A stretch of 64,000 bases of DNA from Microbacterium maritypicum (lineage in GTDB: Bacteria > Actinomycetota > Actinomycetes > Actinomycetales > Microbacteriaceae). Position 1 is the stretch's first letter, and every line of letters starts with the position of its first letter. The stretch is taken from the NCBI RefSeq assembly GCF_041529975.1, contig NZ_CP168030.1, forward strand, positions 1,302,001-1,366,000. Reading direction: 5' to 3'. The position numbers and the translations under genes were made by a program. The notes under the pieces are model-generated. The model saw only the letters and a list, made by a program, of their open reading frames with translations. It ran no database searches and was not told where the DNA came from. Shown in pieces: positions 60,046 to 64,000 of this stretch.

Positions 60046-61158
60046 ATGGACAGCGCATTCATCCCCGCAGCCAAACCGCTCATCGGCGACGAGGAAGTGG
60101 CGGCCGTCGAGCGCGTGCTGCGCAGCGGGATGCTCGCGCAGGGCCCGGAGGTCGCCGCGTTCGAGGCGGAGTTCGCCGAGCAGTTCCTGCAGGGTCGCAC
60201 GGCGGTCGCGGTCAACTCGGGCACGAGCGGGCAGCTGCTGGGCCTGATCGCTTCGGGGGTGGGAGCGGGCGACGAGGTGATCGTGCCCTCATTCACGTTC
60301 GCTGCGGTGGCGAACTCCGTCGTCCTCGCGGGCGCGACCCCGGTCTTCGTCGATATCGAGCCGGTGCACTTCACCCTCGATCCGGCACGGGTGCACGAGG
60401 CGATCACTCCGCGGACGAAGGGCATCATGCCGGTGCATCTGTACGGGCATCCCTTCCTCGTCGACGAGATCGAAGCGGTGGCGGCCGAGCACGGCCTGGC
60501 GATCTACGAGGATGCGGCGCAGGCGCACGGGGCTGCCTGGCGCGGTCGTCCGGCCGGCACCATCGGCGCGTTCGGGATGTTCAGCCTGTATCCGACCAAG
60601 AACATGACGGCCATCGAAGGCGGCATCGTCGCGTGTGCCGACGAGGACATGGCTCGCACCATGCGGCTGCTGCGAAACCAGGGGATGGAGACGCAGTACG
60701 CGAACGAGATCGTCGGGTACAACAACCGCATGAGCGAGGTGCACGCCGCGGTGGGTCGCGTGCAGCTGCGGAAGGTGGGGGAGTGGACCCGGCAGCGTCA
60801 GCGGAATGCGGCGCTGTTGGATGAGGCGCTCGCCGGCATCGACGGGCTCACGATTCCGCGGGTCGCCGACGGCGCCGAGCACGTGTATCACCAGTACACG
60901 GTGCGCATCGCCGGGGGCGAGCGCGACCGGGTGCGGGACGCCCTGCGCGATGAACACGCTGTCGGAGCGGGCGTCTACTACCCGATCCCCAACCACCGGC
61001 TGCCCTCGCTGCAGCGGTACGCCCCCGGGGAAGACCTGCCCGAGACCGAGCGGGCGGCGCAGGAGGTGCTCTCGATCCCGGTGCACCCGTCGCTCACGCG
61101 CGAGGACCTCGACCGGGTCGTCAGCGGTCTCGAGGTCGTGATGTCGGCCGGCGGCTGA
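60046..61158 (+). CDS. DegT/DnrJ/EryC1-family PLP aminotransferase
   Basis: 370 residues. PLP-binding Lys185 in FSLYPTKNMTAIEGG, Asp156 in EDAAQAHGA and NSGTSGQLL phosphate site. This family aminates keto-sugars such as dTDP/UDP-keto hexoses for cell-surface glycans. No other nucleotide-sugar gene is adjacent, so the donor is unknown. GAAGGG lies about 9 nt before the ATG. Confidence 0.9.
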   Translation: MDSAFIPAAKPLIGDEEVAAVERVLRSGMLAQGPEVAAFEAEFAEQFLQGRTAVAVNSGTSGQLLGLIASGVGAGDEVIVPSFTFAAVANSVVLAGATPVFVDIEPVHFTLDPARVHEAITPRTKGIMPVHLYGHPFLVDEIEAVAAEHGLAIYEDAAQAHGAAWRGRPAGTIGAFGMFSLYPTKNMTAIEGGIVACADEDMARTMRLLRNQGMETQYANEIVGYNNRMSEVHAAVGRVQLRKVGEWTRQRQRNAALLDEALAGIDGLTIPRVADGAEHVYHQYTVRIAGGERDRVRDALRDEHAVGAGVYYPIPNHRLPSLQRYAPGEDLPETERAAQEVLSIPVHPSLTREDLDRVVSGLEVVMSAGG

Positions 61159-61179
61159 TCGCCGGGGTTCCGCTGCGGG

Positions 61180-62031
61180 TCAGGCGGCCAGGGCGAGCCA
61201 CGCTCTCGGCGAATGGCCGATGCGCTGGGCGAACACCCGAGAGAACGCCGAGGCGCTGGCGTAGCCGAGCTCCGCGGCGACGGTGCTCACCGACATCCCG
61301 GCGCGCAGCTGCTCCTGTGCGACGGTGAGACGCCACTCGGTGAGGTGGTCCCCGGGCGATCGTCCGAGGACGTCCTTGAACCGCGCGGCGAACGCACTCC
61401 GCGACATGTTCGACCGGCGCGCCAGCGACTCCAGATTCCAGGGATCGCCGGGCGCCTCGTGCATCGCGACGAGTGCCGGGGCGAGCCGTTCGTCCGCGAG
61501 CCCGGGAAGCAGGCCCGGCGGGAGATCGAGGCGCCCGCTGTTGTCGAGCATCCACCGCAGCAGCTGGATCAGGACCACTTCGAACATGCGGTCGGCGACG
61601 AGCGGGCGTCCGCAGCGGACGTTGTCGACCTCGGAGAACAGCAGGTCGAGCGCCGGGGCGAGCGCGGCGACCTCATCGAGGGGCAGCACGATCGTCGAAG
61701 GAAGCGTGCGCACGAGCGGATGTGTGGCCCCGCCGTCGAAGTCCAACGTCGCGCACGCGAAGTCCGACTCGTCGGTCGGCGCGTTGAGGAAGGTGTGGTC
61801 GAGCGGACGCGGGAAGAACAGCAGGCTCGGCCGCGTGATGAGCTCGCGCTCGGTGCTGCCGTCGGGGCGACGGTGGGTCACCTCCATCTCGCCGCGTCGC
61901 AGCACATGCAGGTAGCCGTGGCCGCCGCTCGCCGGGAAGACCGTCGTGCCGCACAGGGGGCCGGAGTGGAACAGGCGCGTGCGCACGCGGAAGCGCTCGA
62001 GCAGCGGAGTGAGGCGGTCGACAGAGGGCAT
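61180..62031 (-). CDS. AraC-family regulator with cupin-like sensor domain
   Basis: 283 residues from the ATG at 62031. N-terminal cupin-like part (about 1-150: HSGPLCGTTVFPASGGHGYL) and a C-terminal AraC DNA-binding domain (about 190-280) with NMSRSAFAARFKDVLGRSPG and ASAFSRVFAQRIGHSPRAW. The promoter (TTGCAT / GATACT, 17-bp spacer, ending 6 nt before the start) favours this start over ATG 62058, which has no ribosome site. Divergent from the AhpD-like gene, its likely target. Confidence 0.85.
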   Translation of the reverse strand: MPSVDRLTPLLERFRVRTRLFHSGPLCGTTVFPASGGHGYLHVLRRGEMEVTHRRPDGSTERELITRPSLLFFPRPLDHTFLNAPTDESDFACATLDFDGGATHPLVRTLPSTIVLPLDEVAALAPALDLLFSEVDNVRCGRPLVADRMFEVVLIQLLRWMLDNSGRLDLPPGLLPGLADERLAPALVAMHEAPGDPWNLESLARRSNMSRSAFAARFKDVLGRSPGDHLTEWRLTVAQEQLRAGMSVSTVAAELGYASASAFSRVFAQRIGHSPRAWLALAA

Positions 62032-62037
62032 GGTTCC

Positions 62038-62066
62038 AGTATCTGGACGATCTGTCATGAATGCAA
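62038..62066 (-). promoter_or_regulatory. Leaderless-type promoter of the AraC gene
   Basis: On the minus strand TTGCAT (62066-62061) and GATACT (62043-62038) are 17 bp apart; the -10 ends 6 nt before the ATG. Confidence 0.55.
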
Positions 62067-62112
62067 GACGTTCTGCTGCGCATCGTCCGATGATTCTCGG
62101 AAGACTCGAGGG

Positions 62113-62128
62113 GAGGCCGATCGGCCTC
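62113..62128. promoter_or_regulatory. Palindrome between AraC and AhpD-like genes
   Basis: Perfect 16-bp palindrome GAGGCCGATCGGCCTC, 26 nt before the AhpD-like ATG; candidate regulator site. AraC proteins more often use direct repeats, so the binder is unclear. Confidence 0.45.
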
Positions 62129-62153
62129 ACCCGACTAACGAAGGAGCATTACA

Positions 62154-62698
62154 TGCCCAACGTCTCTCTCATCGAACGCGAATCGGCCACCGGACCCGTC
62201 AAGGAGCAGCTCGACCAGATCGCCGGCGCCTTCGGGACCGTGCCGGCGATGTTCCGCGCCGTCGCGAACTCCCCGGCTGCCCTCACGAGCATGTGGAGCG
62301 CATTCGGCGCGTACGGCGGCGGCACCCTCGGTGCTGCGCTCAGTGAGCAGATCGCCGTGGCGGTCGCCGATCGCAACTCGTGCAACTACTGCCTCGCGGC
62401 GCACACCGCACTCGGCAAGAAGGCCGGTCTGACGCGCGAGACGCTCGCCGCAGCACAGGTCGGCGAGTCCGACGATCCGCGCACGGCCGCCCTGCTGGCA
62501 TTCGCGCTGAAGCTCGTCGACGCCCGCGGACAGGTGTCCTCGGCCGATGTCGACGCGGTCCGCGCGCAGGGGTGGAACGACGAGCAGATCGTCGAGACCA
62601 TCGGCCAGGTGGCGCTGAACCTGTTCACGAACTACGTGAACATCGCGCTCGATGTGCCGGTGGACTTCCCGAGCGTGGCACTGCGCCGCGCGAGCTGA
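62154..62698 (+). CDS. Carboxymuconolactone decarboxylase family (AhpD-like) peroxidase
   Basis: 181 residues. Redox motif with Cys77, Cys80 and His84 (DRNSCNYCLAAHTALG), as in AhpD-type alkylhydroperoxidases. Likely reduces peroxides or regenerates a peroxidase; other CMD-family roles are possible. GAAGGAG precedes the ATG. Probably controlled by the divergent AraC gene. Confidence 0.88.
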
Positions 62699-62707
62699 TC
62701 TGCCGCA

Positions 62708-62745
62708 GACGAAGGGCCGGGACCATCAGGTCCCGGCCCTTCGTC
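62708..62745. terminator. Bidirectional terminator after the AhpD-like gene
   Basis: Perfect 17-bp stem, core GACGAAGGGCCGGGACC / GGTCCCGGCCCTTCGTC, ATCA loop, between convergent genes. Confidence 0.92.
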
Positions 62746-62753
62746 GTGCCGTC

Positions 62754-63494
62754 TCAGCTCGCGTCGGCGGAGTGCGCCGGGCTGTCGACCTCGTCCAGCC
62801 AGGTGGCGATCGCGGCACGGGCGGCGGCCTCGAGTCGCGGGCCGTGGATCCTCGCCTGCTCGCGGATCGTGCGCGGGTCGATGTCGTGGTGGTGCAGCTC
62901 GTGCGCGTCCCCGATGAGCCAGTTCCCGATCGTGCGGTGGTCGGCCTCCAAGTGGAACTGCAGTGCGAGCACCGTGTCGGTGGCGAACGCCTGGTTCGGG
63001 AAGTCCGGAGTGCGGGCGAGATGGCGGGCGCCCTCAGGGATGGTGAAGGCATCGCCGTGCCAGTGCAGGACGGGCAGACCGTCGAGGGGACGCAGGGGAG
63101 AGTCGAGGCCCTCGGGCGTGAGCTCGAGCGGCGCGTAGCCGATCTCCACGGACCCGGTCGGAGCGACCGCTGCTCCCATCTCCTCGGCGATGAGCTGTGC
63201 GCCCAGACAGATGCCCAACATCGCCCGGCCGTCGCGCAGCCGGTGCGCGATCGCCTCCTTCGACGCGTGCAGGAACGGATAGTGCACGGTCTCGTACACC
63301 CCGATGGGGCCACCGAGCACGATGAGCAGATCCGCGTCGTCCACCCGCTCGATGTCGATCGCCTGCACGCCGAGGTCGACGTACTCCACGCGATACCCCC
63401 GCTCGATCAGCAGCGGCTCGAGGATGCCCAGGCCTTCGAAGTGGACGTGCCGGAATGCGAGCACGGTGCGCGGCGGCGAGGACGAGGTCGTCAT
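62754..63494 (-). CDS. Class I glutamine amidotransferase (GMP synthase-like domain)
   Basis: 246 residues. Catalytic triad with Cys96 in GICLGAQLIAEE and late His/Glu in LQFHLEAD; the LIVLGGPIGVYE entrance strand is typical of stand-alone GATase1 proteins. It would take ammonia from glutamine or act on gamma-glutamyl compounds. The ATG overlaps the GAPDH-like stop (ATGA). Gamma-glutamyl-polyamine cleavage is an idea only, with no direct support. Confidence 0.88.
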   Translation of the reverse strand: MTTSSSPPRTVLAFRHVHFEGLGILEPLLIERGYRVEYVDLGVQAIDIERVDDADLLIVLGGPIGVYETVHYPFLHASKEAIAHRLRDGRAMLGICLGAQLIAEEMGAAVAPTGSVEIGYAPLELTPEGLDSPLRPLDGLPVLHWHGDAFTIPEGARHLARTPDFPNQAFATDTVLALQFHLEADHRTIGNWLIGDAHELHHHDIDPRTIREQARIHGPRLEAAARAAIATWLDEVDSPAHSADAS

Positions 63495-64000
63495 GGAGTC
63501 CGCCTTTCTGCGACGTGTGCGACGAGTTCGGTGAGACGGTGCGAGTATCCCCACTCGTCGTCGTACCAGGCCGAGATCTTGACCTGTGAGCCGATCACGC
63601 GGATCAGTGTGGTGTCCAGAATCGACGAGTGCGGGTCGATGACCGAGTCCGAGACAGCGATCTCATCGTCGGCGCAGCGCAGGATCCCTTTGAGTCTTCC
63701 CTCCGAAGCCGTCTGGAAGGCCACTCTCACCTCGTCGGCCGTCACGGTCCGCGTCGCCGTGACGGTGAGATGCGTGATCGACCCCCTGAGCGTGGGAGCC
63801 CGCAGCGCCGTGCCCTCGAGTCGGCCGTCGAGGTGCGGGAGGACGCGGGTGACAGCCTCGGCGGCGCCGAGGCTGCTCGCGCTGATCCTCGCGTCTCGGG
63901 TTCCCGCGGGCAGCAGGTCGGCGTGCGGGATGTCTTGGACGCAGTCGTCGACGGAGCCTGCGTGGACCGTCGTCATCAGCGCCGCGTCGATCCCGAACGC
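63491..64000 (-). CDS. GAPDH-like protein, C-terminal part (cut by window edge)
   Basis: 169 visible residues, read in frame to the window end (AFGIDAALMTTVHAGSVDD). MTTVHA with its active-site His, the SS-x-x-AAEAV region, PTLRGS and the C-terminal YDDEWGYSHRLTELV match glyceraldehyde-3-phosphate dehydrogenase. Several usually fixed residues differ (VSDSVIDPHSSILDT; WGYSHR for WGYSNR; shortened region after the active site), so it is a divergent paralogue, possibly of altered specificity. The catalytic Cys and NAD site lie beyond the window. Coupled by ATGA to the glutamine amidotransferase. Confidence 0.85.
   Translation of the reverse strand, partial: AFGIDAALMTTVHAGSVDDCVQDIPHADLLPAGTRDARISASSLGAAEAVTRVLPHLDGRLEGTALRAPTLRGSITHLTVTATRTVTADEVRVAFQTASEGRLKGILRCADDEIAVSDSVIDPHSSILDTTLIRVIGSQVKISAWYDDEWGYSHRLTELVAHVAERRTP

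Noticed and set aside
61989..62001. GGAAGCGCTCGAG, LacI-like sequence
   Set aside because: It lies inside the AraC coding region, is not palindromic beyond a few bases and has no LacI-1-type partner site.
1..64000. CRISPR arrays, insertion sequences, prophage genes and rRNA
   Set aside because: No spaced short repeats, transposase, integrase, phage structural genes or rRNA were recognised while reading the window; only one tRNA was seen.

Overview
The window is high-GC DNA with dense gene packing, GTG/TTG starts, many ATGA stop/start overlaps and many apparently leaderless promoters. Protein content (ROK- and LacI-controlled sugar operons, carbohydrate ABC systems without their own ATPase, a two-gene LivM/LivH permease, a Tat lipoprotein amine oxidase) points to a Gram-positive actinobacterium, most likely Microbacteriaceae and probably Microbacterium or a close relative. 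That assignment is inference from composition and gene style; no marker gene was searched. No gap between genes exceeds 300 bases. The largest (about 250 bases, near 41.8-42.0 kb) is a divergent promoter/operator region.

Layout. (1) 0-1.3 kb: xylA and the start of xylB on the minus strand, with a divergent ROK repressor (1.45-2.6 kb) and an operator between them. (2) 2.7-7.7 kb: a formylglycine-generating enzyme followed by two sulfatases carrying the Cys motif it would modify. (3) 7.8-18.0 kb: a LacI repressor, a branched-chain amino acid-type ABC transporter (SBP, two permeases, two ATPases) and a 1396-residue secreted multidomain protein. The transporter and the secreted gene carry the same tandem LacI operator, so they look like one regulon. 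(4) 18.1-25.0 kb: a second LacI, a sugar ABC transporter and a GH78 alpha-L-rhamnosidase, i.e. rhamnoside use. (5) 25.0-33 kb: small lipoproteins and hypothetical proteins, a NarL-type two-component pair with a membrane protein, an SGNH hydrolase, a family 2 glycosyltransferase and an alpha/beta hydrolase. (6) 32.8-38.4 kb: TetR/DMT exporter, MFS exporter with MarR regulator, a second MarR and an Old Yellow Enzyme. (7) 38.4-48.1 kb: an arabinan/arabinoside locus made of GH51, two permeases, SBP, a GH1-like enzyme, a secreted BNR-propeller/CBM/ricin protein (candidate GH93) and a third LacI, tied together by TACAACGTTGTA operators. (8) 48.2-51.5 kb: a DRGH nuclease, an ArsR/SRPBCC pair, a Cache-domain protein and a GntR regulator. 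(9) 51.6-59.9 kb: a polyamine-type ABC transporter, an exported flavin amine oxidase, a MocR regulator and an alanine-type aminotransferase. (10) 59.9-64 kb: tRNA-Cys, a DegT-family aminotransferase, AraC/AhpD-like pair, a class I glutamine amidotransferase and the C-terminal half of a divergent GAPDH.

Main themes: plant-polymer use through several parallel repressor-operator circuits, and polyamine catabolism. The most distinctive items are the LacI-linked branched-chain-type transporter with the secreted dehydrogenase-like protein, the three-LacI operator set, the repeated -10-to-start spacing of 6-7 nt typical of leaderless genes, and a tRNA-Cys with C rather than U at position 33.
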